From assembly GCF_002155425.1 (NCBI RefSeq), contig NZ_MUYG01000010.1:310001-374000 (forward strand): a stretch of 64,000 bases of DNA, read 5' to 3'. The DNA is from Erythrobacter donghaensis (lineage in GTDB: Bacteria > Pseudomonadota > Alphaproteobacteria > Sphingomonadales > Sphingomonadaceae). Shown here piece after piece: positions 50,294 to 59,467 of the stretch. The position numbers and the translations under genes are program-made. How positions within the stretch are numbered: position 1 is the stretch's first letter; the number at the start of each line of letters is the position of its first letter. The notes under the pieces are model-generated. The model searched no databases, was not told the DNA's origin, and worked only from the letters and a program-made list of their open reading frames with translations.

Positions 50294-51190
50294 ATGCTCG
50301 AACTCGCCAGCGTCAGCCACACCTATCCCAACGGCACTCATGCGCTCGACGATGTGAGCCTGTCGATCCCCAAGGGTATGTTCGGCCTGCTGGGGCCGAA
50401 CGGCGCGGGCAAATCGACGCTGATGCGCACCATCGCGACCTTGCAGGCGCCGACTCACGGCGCGATCCGCTTCGGCGATATCGACGTTCTGGCCGAGCCC
50501 GACCGGCTGCGCCGCACGTTGGGCTATCTGCCGCAGGATTTCGGCGTCTATCCGCGTGTTTCGGCCTATCAGATGCTCGATCACATGGCGGTGCTGAAGG
50601 GCGTGAACAACGGCGCAGAGCGCAAGGCGATGGTCGAGCATCTGCTCAACCAGACCAACCTCTGGGCGGTGCGAAGCAAGGCCATCGCGGGCTTTTCGGG
50701 CGGGATGCGTCAGCGCTTCGGCATTGCGCAGGCGCTGATCGGCGATCCGCATCTGATCATCGTCGATGAACCCACCGCCGGGCTCGACCCGGAAGAGCGC
50801 AACCGTTTCCTCAATCTGCTGGCCGGGATCGGCGAGAACGTGGTCGTGATCCTCTCGACCCATATCGTCGACGATGTTGCCGACCTGTGCCCGCGCATGG
50901 CGGTGTTGGCGGGCGGCAAGGTGCGGCTGGAGGGCGCGCCGCTCGAACTGATCGCCTCGACCAAGGGGCGCGTATGGCAACGCACCGTGCCGCACACGCA
51001 GCTCGCAGAGATGCAGGCGCAATACGAGGTCATCTCGCACCGCTTCTTTGCGGGCGATATCGTCGTGCACGTGCTCAGCGAGACACAGCCCGAAGGCTTC
51101 GCCCCGGTCAGCGGCGGGCTGGAGGATGTCTATTTCGCCACGCTGGCCGAAACCCGCCGCGCCACCGCTCCCGCCGCGCAAGCCGCGTAA
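50294..51190 (+). CDS. ABC transporter ATP-binding protein
   Basis: A 298-aa ATPase: Walker A GPNGAGKST with K40, Q loop LPQDFGVYPR, signature FSGGMRQR, Walker B LIIVDEPTAGLDPEER and the H loop STHI. After about residue 215 it has a C-terminal domain of about 80 residues (EVISHRFFAGDIVVHVLSE) of its own. It pairs with the fused permease-peptidase gene 15 bases downstream. The start ATG at 50294 has GGGGGTC 9 bases upstream; a longer in-frame reading overlaps soxR. Confidence 0.93.
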   Translation: MLELASVSHTYPNGTHALDDVSLSIPKGMFGLLGPNGAGKSTLMRTIATLQAPTHGAIRFGDIDVLAEPDRLRRTLGYLPQDFGVYPRVSAYQMLDHMAVLKGVNNGAERKAMVEHLLNQTNLWAVRSKAIAGFSGGMRQRFGIAQALIGDPHLIIVDEPTAGLDPEERNRFLNLLAGIGENVVVILSTHIVDDVADLCPRMAVLAGGKVRLEGAPLELIASTKGRVWQRTVPHTQLAEMQAQYEVISHRFFAGDIVVHVLSETQPEGFAPVSGGLEDVYFATLAETRRATAPAAQAA

Positions 51191-51205
51191 GGGAGGGCAC
51201 CGCTC

Positions 51206-54200
51206 ATGCTGACCGCCAGCCTTGCCGGCTTCGAAATCCGCTATCAGCTGAAGAACCCGGTGTTCTGGGTTTCGGTGATGATCTTCTTCCTGATCGGTTT
51301 CGGGATCAGCGCCAGCGAAGATCTCAGCATCGGCACGCCGGGATCGGTGCACGAGAATTCGCCCTTTGCCGTCACCTTCGCGCTGGGGATTCTGGCGCTG
51401 TTCTATCTCTTCGTCATCACCTCCTTCGTCGCCAACGCCGTGGTGCGTGACGATGTGACCGGGTTCGGCCCGATGATCCGCGCAACGCCGGTGGGACGCA
51501 CGCAATTCCTCGCCGGACGCTTTCTTGGCGGACTGGTGATCGCGTTGATCGGCTATGCCGCCGTGCCGCTCGGGATTGCGCTGGGCGCGGCGATGCCGTG
51601 GGTCGATCCCGAGACGCTGGGGCCGGGAGGCTTTGCCGCCTATGCCTGGCCGTTCCTCGTTATTGCGGTGCCCAATATCATCCTGTCCTCGGCGCTGCTG
51701 TTCAGCCTCGCGACCATCACCCGGTCGATGCTGGCGAGCTATCTCGGCGTGCTGGTGCTGGTGATGGGTTATCTCGTCATCAGCGTCATCGTCGGGGCCG
51801 ACCCGGCCAATCAGGACGCCGTCGCCCGTTACGAGCCGCTCGGCATGGGCGCGATCGGCGAGGTCTCGCGCTATTGGACGGCGGCAGAGATGAACTCGCG
51901 GCTGATACCGCTTGAAGGCAATCTGCTGTTCAACCGCCTTTTCATTCTGGGGCTGTCGGCGGTCTTCCTCGGCCTTGCATGGGCGCGCTTCAGCATGACC
52001 GACCGCGCGCCCTCGCGCTGGCGGCAGCGGCGGCTGGCCAAGCAGGCCGCGCGTGCTGCCAAGGCTGAGACGGTGCAACCGCGCACGCTTGCCGCACCCG
52101 TCTCCCGCAGCTTCGGCTTTGGCCATGCCTGGGCGAGCTTCATGGCGCGCCTCAGGACCGAGATGATGCTGGTGCTCAAGAGCCCCGGCCTCATCGTGCT
52201 GTTGCTGCTGGCGCTGGCCTTTATCGCGCTCAACCTCGCCTTTGCGCAGACGATCTTCGGCACGCCGTCCTATCCGCTCACCGCCAATGTGATCACCTCG
52301 GTGCTCATCAACATGTTCCTACCGAGCCTGATCGTCGCGGTCTTCTATGGCGGTGAGCTGGTGTGGCGCGAGCGCGACGTGAAGATCGGCGAGATCGTCG
52401 ATGCCACGCCCGTCCCGGCCTGGGCGATGTTCGTGCCCAAGATTCTCGCGATCTTTCTGGTGCTGATCACCATGTCGCTCGCCGGAATGGTGACGGGGAT
52501 CGCCTACCAACTGATCAAGGGCGCGCCGAGCATCGATGTCGGCCTCTACCTTACCGCCTTCGTCGTGCCGCAGAGCATCGACCTGCTGCTGGTCGCGGTG
52601 CTGGCGGTGTTCTTCCAGGTCCTGAGCCCCAACAAATATGTCGGCTGGGGCCTGTTTCTGGTGTGGTTCCTGACGCGCATCTTCCTGTCGAACCTTGGCT
52701 ACACCAACATGCTCTACAGCTTCGGGGGCACGCCCGCCGAGCCGTTGAGCGACATGAACGGCACGGGCGAATTCTGGAAGGGCGGCGCGATCGCGCGGGC
52801 CTATTGGGCGAGCTTCGGCGTGCTCTTGCTGGTGCTGGCGCATTGGGCCTGGCCCAAGGGCACGGTGGTCGCCGTTCTGCCCCGCCTCAAAGGCATGGCG
52901 CGGCGGATCACCCCGGTCTCGGGCGGGATCGCGGCGGCGGCGCTGGCGGGCATGGTCGGCACCGGCGTGGTGATTCATCAGAACATCAAGGTGCTCAACT
53001 CCTACGAAACCTCCGACGAGGCCGAGGTCCGCGCGGCGCAATACGAGCGCAAGTATCTGAAATACGAAAACCTGCCGCGCCCGGTGGTGACCGACGTTGC
53101 TTTCGATGTCGCGATCTACCCCGAAGACCGCCGCATGACCGTCACCGGCCATTACGACCTGCGCAACGACAGCGGCGCGCCGATCCGCGAAGTGCACATA
53201 CGGCAGGGCGACGACGAGGCGGTGTTCGAAAAGCTTGCGATCGGCGGCGCAAGCCTTGCCAGCCATGACACACGCCACGCTTACCGCATCTACCGCTTCG
53301 ACACGCCGCTCGCACCCGGAGCGACGACGCGGCTCGATTTCGCCTCGCAGATCTGGCGGCGCGGCTTTGCCAATCGCGGGGCGGCGACCGATATCGTCGA
53401 CAACGGCACTTTCGTGAACAATTTCACCTTCGCGCCGCTGATCGGGATCGACCGCCGCGGGATGTTGCAGGATCGCACCGCGCGCCGCCGTCAGGGCCTG
53501 CCTGACGAGCTGCGGATGCCCCGGCTTGAAGATACCGCCGCACAGGGCCGCAACTATATCGGTGCAGACTGGGTCAATTCGCGCATCACGATCTCGACCA
53601 GCGCCGATCAGGTGCCGATCGCGCCGGGCAACAAGCTGTCCGACGAAGTCAAGGGCGACCGCCGGGTGGCGGTGTTCCAGAGCCCGGCGCCGATCCTCAA
53701 CTTCTTCTCGGTGCAGTCGGCGCGCTATGCCGTGGCCGAGGAGCAGGCGGGCGACGTTCTTCTGAGCGTCTATCACGACCCCCGCCACACCTGGAACGTG
53801 CCGGCAATGCTCAAGGCGATGAAGACCAGCCTCGGCTATTACGAGCGCGCTTTCGGCCCCTACCAGTTCGGCTATGCGCGGATCATCGAGTTCCCCGGCT
53901 ATTCGAGCTTCGCGCAGGCTTTCGCGGGCACGATGCCCTATTCCGAAAGCATCGGCTTTGCCGCCGACGTGCGCGATCCCGAGGTGATCGACTATGTCAC
54001 CTTCGTCACCGCGCATGAGGTGGGCCACCAATACTGGGCGCACCAGATCGTGGGCGGGGACATGCAGGGCTCGACCATGCTGTCGGAAACGCTCGCCGAA
54101 TATTCCGCGCTGATGGTGATGAAAGAGCTCTATGGCGAGGACAAGATCCGCCGTTTCCTCAAGTTCGAGCTCGACCGCTATCTGGCCGGGCGCAAGGGCG

Positions 54201-54805
54201 ATGTGGTGGGCGAACAGCCGCTGATGCGGGTCGAGGACCAGCAGCACATCCATTACAACAAGGGCGGGATCGCGATGTATCTGCTCCAGCACCGGCTGGG
54301 CGAGGACGCCGTGAACCGCGCGCTGGCGCGGCTGATCGCGCGCTACAAGTTCAAGCCGGCGCCCTATCCCCGCAGCCTCGACCTGATTGCCGAGCTGCGC
54401 AAGGAAGCCAGAACGCCGGAGGATCAGGCGCTGATCACCGACCTGTTCGAAACAATCACGATCTACGATCTCAAGGCCAAGGAAGCGGTCACCACGCAGC
54501 TGCCCGATCTGACCTACCGCACCCGCATCACGATCGAAGCGGGCAAGTTCACTGCTGACGCCAAGGGCAACGAGACCCCCGCGAAGCTCGCCGAGAACAT
54601 CGAAGTCGGCGTTTTCACCGAAAGGCCCGGCAGCGGCGTGTTCGACCGCGCCAAGGTGCTGTCGATGAAGCGCTTTCCCGTGCGCGGCGGCAAGCAGGTG
54701 ATCGAGGTGGTGACCAAGGGCGCGCGCCCGACCTTTGCCGGGGTCGATCCCTACAACTTCTACATCGACCGGGATTCGGACGATAATGTCGTGCCGGTGA
54801 CTTGA
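51206..54805 (+). CDS. ABC transporter permease fused to an M1-like metallopeptidase
   Basis: A 1199-aa fusion. Residues 1 to about 590 are an ABC-2-type permease with about 12 membrane helices in two halves. From about 600 a soluble part continues with the M1-type beta domain (VAIYPEDRRMTVTGHYDLRND) and a zinc site H937EVGH941 plus LSETLAEY, with Glu at HExxH+20 (x19 spacing, against x18 in classical M1). The M1 exopeptidase motif GAMEN is replaced by GTMPYSES. The peptidase should lie in the periplasm. The substrate is unknown. Confidence 0.9.
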   Translation: MLTASLAGFEIRYQLKNPVFWVSVMIFFLIGFGISASEDLSIGTPGSVHENSPFAVTFALGILALFYLFVITSFVANAVVRDDVTGFGPMIRATPVGRTQFLAGRFLGGLVIALIGYAAVPLGIALGAAMPWVDPETLGPGGFAAYAWPFLVIAVPNIILSSALLFSLATITRSMLASYLGVLVLVMGYLVISVIVGADPANQDAVARYEPLGMGAIGEVSRYWTAAEMNSRLIPLEGNLLFNRLFILGLSAVFLGLAWARFSMTDRAPSRWRQRRLAKQAARAAKAETVQPRTLAAPVSRSFGFGHAWASFMARLRTEMMLVLKSPGLIVLLLLALAFIALNLAFAQTIFGTPSYPLTANVITSVLINMFLPSLIVAVFYGGELVWRERDVKIGEIVDATPVPAWAMFVPKILAIFLVLITMSLAGMVTGIAYQLIKGAPSIDVGLYLTAFVVPQSIDLLLVAVLAVFFQVLSPNKYVGWGLFLVWFLTRIFLSNLGYTNMLYSFGGTPAEPLSDMNGTGEFWKGGAIARAYWASFGVLLLVLAHWAWPKGTVVAVLPRLKGMARRITPVSGGIAAAALAGMVGTGVVIHQNIKVLNSYETSDEAEVRAAQYERKYLKYENLPRPVVTDVAFDVAIYPEDRRMTVTGHYDLRNDSGAPIREVHIRQGDDEAVFEKLAIGGASLASHDTRHAYRIYRFDTPLAPGATTRLDFASQIWRRGFANRGAATDIVDNGTFVNNFTFAPLIGIDRRGMLQDRTARRRQGLPDELRMPRLEDTAAQGRNYIGADWVNSRITISTSADQVPIAPGNKLSDEVKGDRRVAVFQSPAPILNFFSVQSARYAVAEEQAGDVLLSVYHDPRHTWNVPAMLKAMKTSLGYYERAFGPYQFGYARIIEFPGYSSFAQAFAGTMPYSESIGFAADVRDPEVIDYVTFVTAHEVGHQYWAHQIVGGDMQGSTMLSETLAEYSALMVMKELYGEDKIRRFLKFELDRYLAGRKGDVVGEQPLMRVEDQQHIHYNKGGIAMYLLQHRLGEDAVNRALARLIARYKFKPAPYPRSLDLIAELRKEARTPEDQALITDLFETITIYDLKAKEAVTTQLPDLTYRTRITIEAGKFTADAKGNETPAKLAENIEVGVFTERPGSGVFDRAKVLSMKRFPVRGGKQVIEVVTKGARPTFAGVDPYNFYIDRDSDDNVVPVT

Positions 54806-54814
54806 GCGGGTGCC

Positions 54815-55354
54815 CTAGCTCTCCGGCCCCAGTTCCGGGTCGAGATCGCGGGGCCGCGCGAAGTGGACAAGCTCGGCGCAATAGCGCTTCAGCTCGCTCC
54901 AATGGGCGATGTCGCATTCGAGCACGGCATAGGCGGCGGTCGGGAATTTCACGACCGCTTCCTTGAACAGCGCGTTCTCCTTGCCCGGCGCGACCAGTTC
55001 GAGCAGCACGTCCTGCAGGCCCGGATTGTGGCCCGAGATCAGGATCGTTTTCGCTTCGTCATCTCCGCTGCCGGCATGGGCTTCGATCGTCTCGACGATG
55101 GTGTCGAAGCTGGCGAGGTAGAGCCGCTCGTCATAGATCGGTCTGACATCGGGCAGGGCGCTCTCAAGCGTTAGCTTGACCCGCACCGCGGGGCTGGCGA
55201 TCACCTTGTCCCACTTCACCCCATGGTCGCGGATGTGCTGGCCGATCTTGGCCGCGCCCTTGCGCCCACGGGCGTTCAGCCCGCGGTCGAAATCGCGCTG
55301 GCTGGTGTCGTCCCAGTCCGACTTGGCGTGGCGCAGGAGGCCCAGAATCTTCAT
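54815..55354 (-). CDS. sixA: SixA-type phosphohistidine phosphatase
   Basis: A 179-aa histidine phosphatase. It has LLRHAKSDW with the catalytic RHAKS, ASPAVRVKLTLE and ILISGHNPGLQDVLLELV with the second His. It is of SixA type, which removes phosphate from His residues of phosphotransfer proteins; the real target is unknown. It overlaps the helicase gene by ATGA (the helicase is upstream). Confidence 0.9.
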   Translation of the reverse strand: MKILGLLRHAKSDWDDTSQRDFDRGLNARGRKGAAKIGQHIRDHGVKWDKVIASPAVRVKLTLESALPDVRPIYDERLYLASFDTIVETIEAHAGSGDDEAKTILISGHNPGLQDVLLELVAPGKENALFKEAVVKFPTAAYAVLECDIAHWSELKRYCAELVHFARPRDLDPELGPES

Positions 55355-58110
55355 CGTTGCAAGGCTCCTCCCGCGTGCTCGCTCGGCTGCTGCACAACAC
55401 CAGCGGCGAGGCGTTGTAAAGCCTCATCGAGCGTCAGGCGCAGCACCGGGGTGCCTTTGGGGAAGGCGCTGAGCAGACGGGTGGGGAAGGCGGGGGAGAG
55501 CACGATGAAGTGCCCCGCATCGTCCTTTGAACGGATCAGCCGTCCGAAGGCCTGCGCCAGCCGGGCGCGGATGATGCGGTCGTCATAGGCAGAGCCGCCG
55601 CCTGCCAGCCGCCGCGCCTTGTGGAGGATATCCGGCCGCGGCCAGGGCACCTGCTCCAGCACCACGCAGCGCAGGGAATGGCCGGGAACGTCGACCCCGT
55701 CGCGCAACGCGTCGGTGCCGATCAGGCTGGCGCGCGGATCGTCGCGGAAGATGTCCACCAGAGTCCCCGTGTCGATCGGGTCGACATGCTGGGCATAGAC
55801 CGGGAGTCCGGCGCGCGCGAGCCGGTCGGCGATGCGGCCATGCACCGCGCGCAGCCGCCGGATCGCAGTGAACAGGCCGAGCACCCCGCCGCCCGACGCC
55901 TCGATGATCCGCGCATAGGCCCCGGCGAGCGCGGGCAGATCGCCCTTGGCGATGTCGGTGACGATCAGCACCTCGGCGCGGGCAGCGTAGTCGAAGGGGC
56001 TTTCGGCGGCGGAGAGCAGCGGCGCGACCTCGACATGGGCCGCGCCGGAGCGGGCAATCGCGCTGGCCCATTTCTCGTCAGGCGCGTCGGCATCGGTGGT
56101 GCGGTCGGTCAGGGTCGCGCTGGTCAGCAGCACGCCGTGTGCGGGTTCAAGCACGACGCGGGCGAAGGGCTTCATCGGGTCGAGCCAGCGGCGATGGATC
56201 GCGATGTCGAATTCGCGCGCGTCGGAGCGGTCGACCGCGAGCCAGTCGACGAATTCGGGATCGGCGGGGCCGCCCAGCCGGTCGAGCAGGGCTTCCCACG
56301 CGGCGATCAGATCGATCCGCCACGCCAGCGCGAAGCGTGCACCTTCGATCCGCGCGCGGCCCTGTGCGTCGAGCCAGTCGGGCGGTTCGGCGAGGATCGC
56401 CTCCAGCCGCCCGCCCAGTCGGATCAGCGGCACACGGATACTGGCGAGCGCCTCGGCTGCGGCGCTGGCGGCTTCGATCACCTCTCCGGGAAGGCCCGCC
56501 GCCTCGGTCTCGATCCCGTAGCCCGCCTCCTGCCCGCCGCTCTCGTCGCGGGCGTAGGTGGCGGTGCGCACCGCGGCGAGCAGGGCTTCGATGGGGCCGA
56601 AGGGGCTGTTCTCGGCAAGGCGCTGGAGCCAGCCGTCGGAGGGTAGCAATTGCCCCGCCTTGCAGGCGGCGGCGATGGCTTCCGCGCCGGCATCGTCATA
56701 GCTGGCAAGGTCTGCGAGCCTTGCAGCAAGGCCCCGCCTGCGTCCGCGCGCTTCGCGTTCGGGGCCCATTATCCAGCGCCTGAGTTCGATCGTCTCCTGC
56801 CCGGAGAGCGTGGCGGCGAAGGTCGAATCAGCGGCATCGAAGACGTGGTGGCCTTCGTCGAAGATCAGCCGCGTCGGGCGCTGGTTGGGATCGCGGGCGC
56901 GGGCTGCATTGACCATCACAAGCGCGTGGTTGGCGATCACCAGATCGGCTTGTGCGGAATCCCTCGCGGCGCGCTCGATGAAGCATTTGCGGTAGTGGGG
57001 GCACCCGGCATAGATGCATTCGCCGCGCTGGTCGGTCAGTGCCGCGATCCCGCGCTTCCTGAACAGCGTGCCGAGCCAGCCGGGCAGGTCGCCGCCGATC
57101 ATGTCGCCATCGCGCGTATAGGCCCCCCAGCGCGCCACCAGCTGCGCCAACACCGCGGGCCGTCCGGCAAAGCCACCTTGCAGAGCGTCCTCAAGATTGA
57201 GCAGGCAGAGGTAATTCTCGCGGCCCTTGCGCACCACCACCGGCGGGGAGCCGTCGCCGCGCTTGGCGGGCCATGCCCGGCGGCTCTCGGCGCGCAGCTG
57301 GCGTTGCAGGTTCTTGGTAAAGGTCGAGACCCACACCGTGCCGCCGCTCAGGCCTGCCCAGACCGAGGCCGGGGCGAGATAGCCCAGCGTCTTGCCGATG
57401 CCCGTCCCCGCCTGCGCCAGCGCCAGATGTGGCCGGCCGGGGGAGGAGCGCGGCCCGAAGATGCGCGACACGTCGGCGGCATAGGCGCGCTGGCCCTCGC
57501 GGCTTTCTGCACCCTCGCCGGTAAGGCGCGCGAGTTGCGCCTGCACCGCCTCGGCCCCCAGTTCGACTTGCCGTGGGGCAGCGCGCTCGCCGGCCTCCTC
57601 CCATTCGGGCAGCTTGGCGAACAACCAGCGTTCGGCCCGCTCAGGCTTGGCGATGTGGGCCTTGAGCACCTGTGCCCAGGGCCAGCGCAGCCGTTCGAGC
57701 GATTGCAGCGCGCTCCACGCGCCTTCGCGCTCGGGCCAAGCGGGATCGCGGCACACCGCCGCCAGCGCACCCGCCGCCTGCTGGAGCAGCGCAGGCACTG
57801 CCGCGTCGTTTGCAGGGACCGGAAGCCCCAGCGCCTCGGCCAGCCCGCGCGGGGTGGGCACGCAGAACCGCGCCGGGTGGACAAAGGCGAAAGCCTCGAG
57901 CAGATCGAGCCCCGACAGATCGGGATAGCCCAGCCGGCTCGCCACCAGCGGGGCGTTGATCAGCAGCACCGGGGTGTCGGCAGCGGCCATGATCGCATCG
58001 CCCTTCGACACCGCGGTGGTGCGGCCGTCGGCGGCACACAGCCAGTGCCCGCCATGGCTGGCGTGGAGCGCTGTCAGAGGGAGGGGATCGGGGAGGCTCA
58101 CACCGGCCAC
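55351..58110 (-). CDS. ATP-dependent helicase of DinG/XPD type
   Basis: A 919-aa superfamily 2 helicase. Walker A GTGIGKT is at residues 235-241 and DEGHHVFD is the DEAH box. The Fe-S cluster Cys are in NYLCLLNLED and ECIYAGCPHYRKCF (four Cys, as in DinG and XPD). Motif VI-like QAFGRLIRSKDD is near the C terminus. The first 180 residues have no known domain. It starts at GTG; a second GTG is 9 bases on. Confidence 0.88.
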   Translation of the reverse strand: MAGVSLPDPLPLTALHASHGGHWLCAADGRTTAVSKGDAIMAAADTPVLLINAPLVASRLGYPDLSGLDLLEAFAFVHPARFCVPTPRGLAEALGLPVPANDAAVPALLQQAAGALAAVCRDPAWPEREGAWSALQSLERLRWPWAQVLKAHIAKPERAERWLFAKLPEWEEAGERAAPRQVELGAEAVQAQLARLTGEGAESREGQRAYAADVSRIFGPRSSPGRPHLALAQAGTGIGKTLGYLAPASVWAGLSGGTVWVSTFTKNLQRQLRAESRRAWPAKRGDGSPPVVVRKGRENYLCLLNLEDALQGGFAGRPAVLAQLVARWGAYTRDGDMIGGDLPGWLGTLFRKRGIAALTDQRGECIYAGCPHYRKCFIERAARDSAQADLVIANHALVMVNAARARDPNQRPTRLIFDEGHHVFDAADSTFAATLSGQETIELRRWIMGPEREARGRRRGLAARLADLASYDDAGAEAIAAACKAGQLLPSDGWLQRLAENSPFGPIEALLAAVRTATYARDESGGQEAGYGIETEAAGLPGEVIEAASAAAEALASIRVPLIRLGGRLEAILAEPPDWLDAQGRARIEGARFALAWRIDLIAAWEALLDRLGGPADPEFVDWLAVDRSDAREFDIAIHRRWLDPMKPFARVVLEPAHGVLLTSATLTDRTTDADAPDEKWASAIARSGAAHVEVAPLLSAAESPFDYAARAEVLIVTDIAKGDLPALAGAYARIIEASGGGVLGLFTAIRRLRAVHGRIADRLARAGLPVYAQHVDPIDTGTLVDIFRDDPRASLIGTDALRDGVDVPGHSLRCVVLEQVPWPRPDILHKARRLAGGGSAYDDRIIRARLAQAFGRLIRSKDDAGHFIVLSPAFPTRLLSAFPKGTPVLRLTLDEALQRLAAGVVQQPSEHAGGALQR

Positions 58111-58175
58111 GATGGGCGAGACCTCGCGATAAGTAAACGACTCTGAGGGCGCTTATGCGGAACCGCTGGCGCGGA

Positions 58176-59357
58176 TCAGGCGACGGCCTTCAATACCTGC
58201 AAATCGCCCTCGCAGATCGCCGCGACGACACGGTCGCGGCCATCGGCCTTGGCGCAATAGACGGCCTGATCTGCGCGGTGGATCGCCGCCTTTACCTCGA
58301 CCCCCGGTGCGCGACGGTGGAAGCCTACGCTGGCCGTCACGCGCGTTTCGGCCAGCGGCCCGTCGAAGGTGATGGCGGATACCGCCTCGCGCACCGCCAG
58401 CGCCAGCGCCGATGTGCCGGGCGCATAGTCGTGCCCGACCAGCGCGACGAATTCCTCCCCGCCCGTGCGGCACACCTCGCCGAACGCGCCGAGCAGCGCT
58501 GCCAGCCGCGCGCTCACCCGCTGGAGCACCACGTCGCCTGAATCGTGGCCGAACAGGTCGTTGATCTTCTTGAAGTGGTCGAGGTCGATCACGATTACCG
58601 CGCCGATCTGCGCGCCGCCCGCTTCCTCGTCGTCGGCAATCAACCGGTCGAGGCGCCGCCGGTTACCGAGCTTGGTCAGCGGATCGATCTCCGTCTCCTC
58701 AATCCGGCTGCGCAGCATGTCGTAGCCGATCGACATCATCAGCACGATCCCCACCAGCATGCCGGTCACCGCGCTGGTCATGTGGAAGACGAGCGCGAGA
58801 CCCGAATAGAACTCGCGCAAAGCCTGCGTCGTTTGTCCGACCGGGTTAATCAGCGCGACCACGGCCCGCGCCGCATAGGCAAAGCACGCGCTTGCGGTGA
58901 TGAAGAAGGCGATCCGGTCGATCGTCGAGGCTCTGCGGAACGACCACATCACCGGTAGCGCCGAGAGGATGATCGCAGCGCCGATCGCCTGCACCGCGAC
59001 GGCGCGGAACCAGTATTCGGGCGACCAGGGCACATAGGGCATGACCAGCAGGCTGCCCACCATGGAAATCGCGAGGGCCGCCGCGCCCGCCCGCTTGCGA
59101 TGGCGCGACAGGAAGGCCTGAATCATCGCCAGCAGAGCGAAGTAATGGGTCGTGATCGACAGCCATGGCCACCAGTCGATCTGGCTGTGGTCGCGGTAGC
59201 CATCGACGCTGATCGAGATGCAGGCGATCAGGAATCCGAGCGAGGCCCAGCGCGCGGCCGGCAGCCGCCGATCGGCCAGCGCGATCAGTCCCAGTGACAG
59301 CGAAAAGATCGCATACATCGCCGGGATCAGGATAAAGAAGGTGGTGCCCGCTGACAT
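58176..59357 (-). CDS. membrane-bound diguanylate cyclase (GGDEF)
   Basis: A 393-aa protein with six predicted membrane helices (residues 6-210) followed by a GGDEF domain (about 220-390). The active motif is GGEEF at 299-303, with DPLTKLGNRRRLDRLI and IDLDHFKKINDLFGHDSGD as usual. It makes c-di-GMP. The RxxD inhibitory site is not seen five residues before the motif (the sequence is LLGAFGEVCR). No EAL domain is attached. The start is the ATG giving MSAGTTFFIL. It is divergent from lysS. Confidence 0.9.
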   Translation of the reverse strand: MSAGTTFFILIPAMYAIFSLSLGLIALADRRLPAARWASLGFLIACISISVDGYRDHSQIDWWPWLSITTHYFALLAMIQAFLSRHRKRAGAAALAISMVGSLLVMPYVPWSPEYWFRAVAVQAIGAAIILSALPVMWSFRRASTIDRIAFFITASACFAYAARAVVALINPVGQTTQALREFYSGLALVFHMTSAVTGMLVGIVLMMSIGYDMLRSRIEETEIDPLTKLGNRRRLDRLIADDEEAGGAQIGAVIVIDLDHFKKINDLFGHDSGDVVLQRVSARLAALLGAFGEVCRTGGEEFVALVGHDYAPGTSALALAVREAVSAITFDGPLAETRVTASVGFHRRAPGVEVKAAIHRADQAVYCAKADGRDRVVAAICEGDLQVLKAVA

Positions 59358-59467
59358 GGTTCACCGCCGTAAGCCAAGAGAGTTGAGAATGCGCTAAGCC
59401 GCGCCGCGCTCGCAGGCTGCGCGCTTCGCGCTTGCAACATTGGGCACAGGCCATAAAAGCCTCGGCG

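Noticed and set aside
50246-54292. Two long open frames on the minus strand opposite the ABC genes (626 and 657 codons)
   Set aside because: Both mirror the codon pattern of the plus-strand genes, have no motifs and no plausible start sites.
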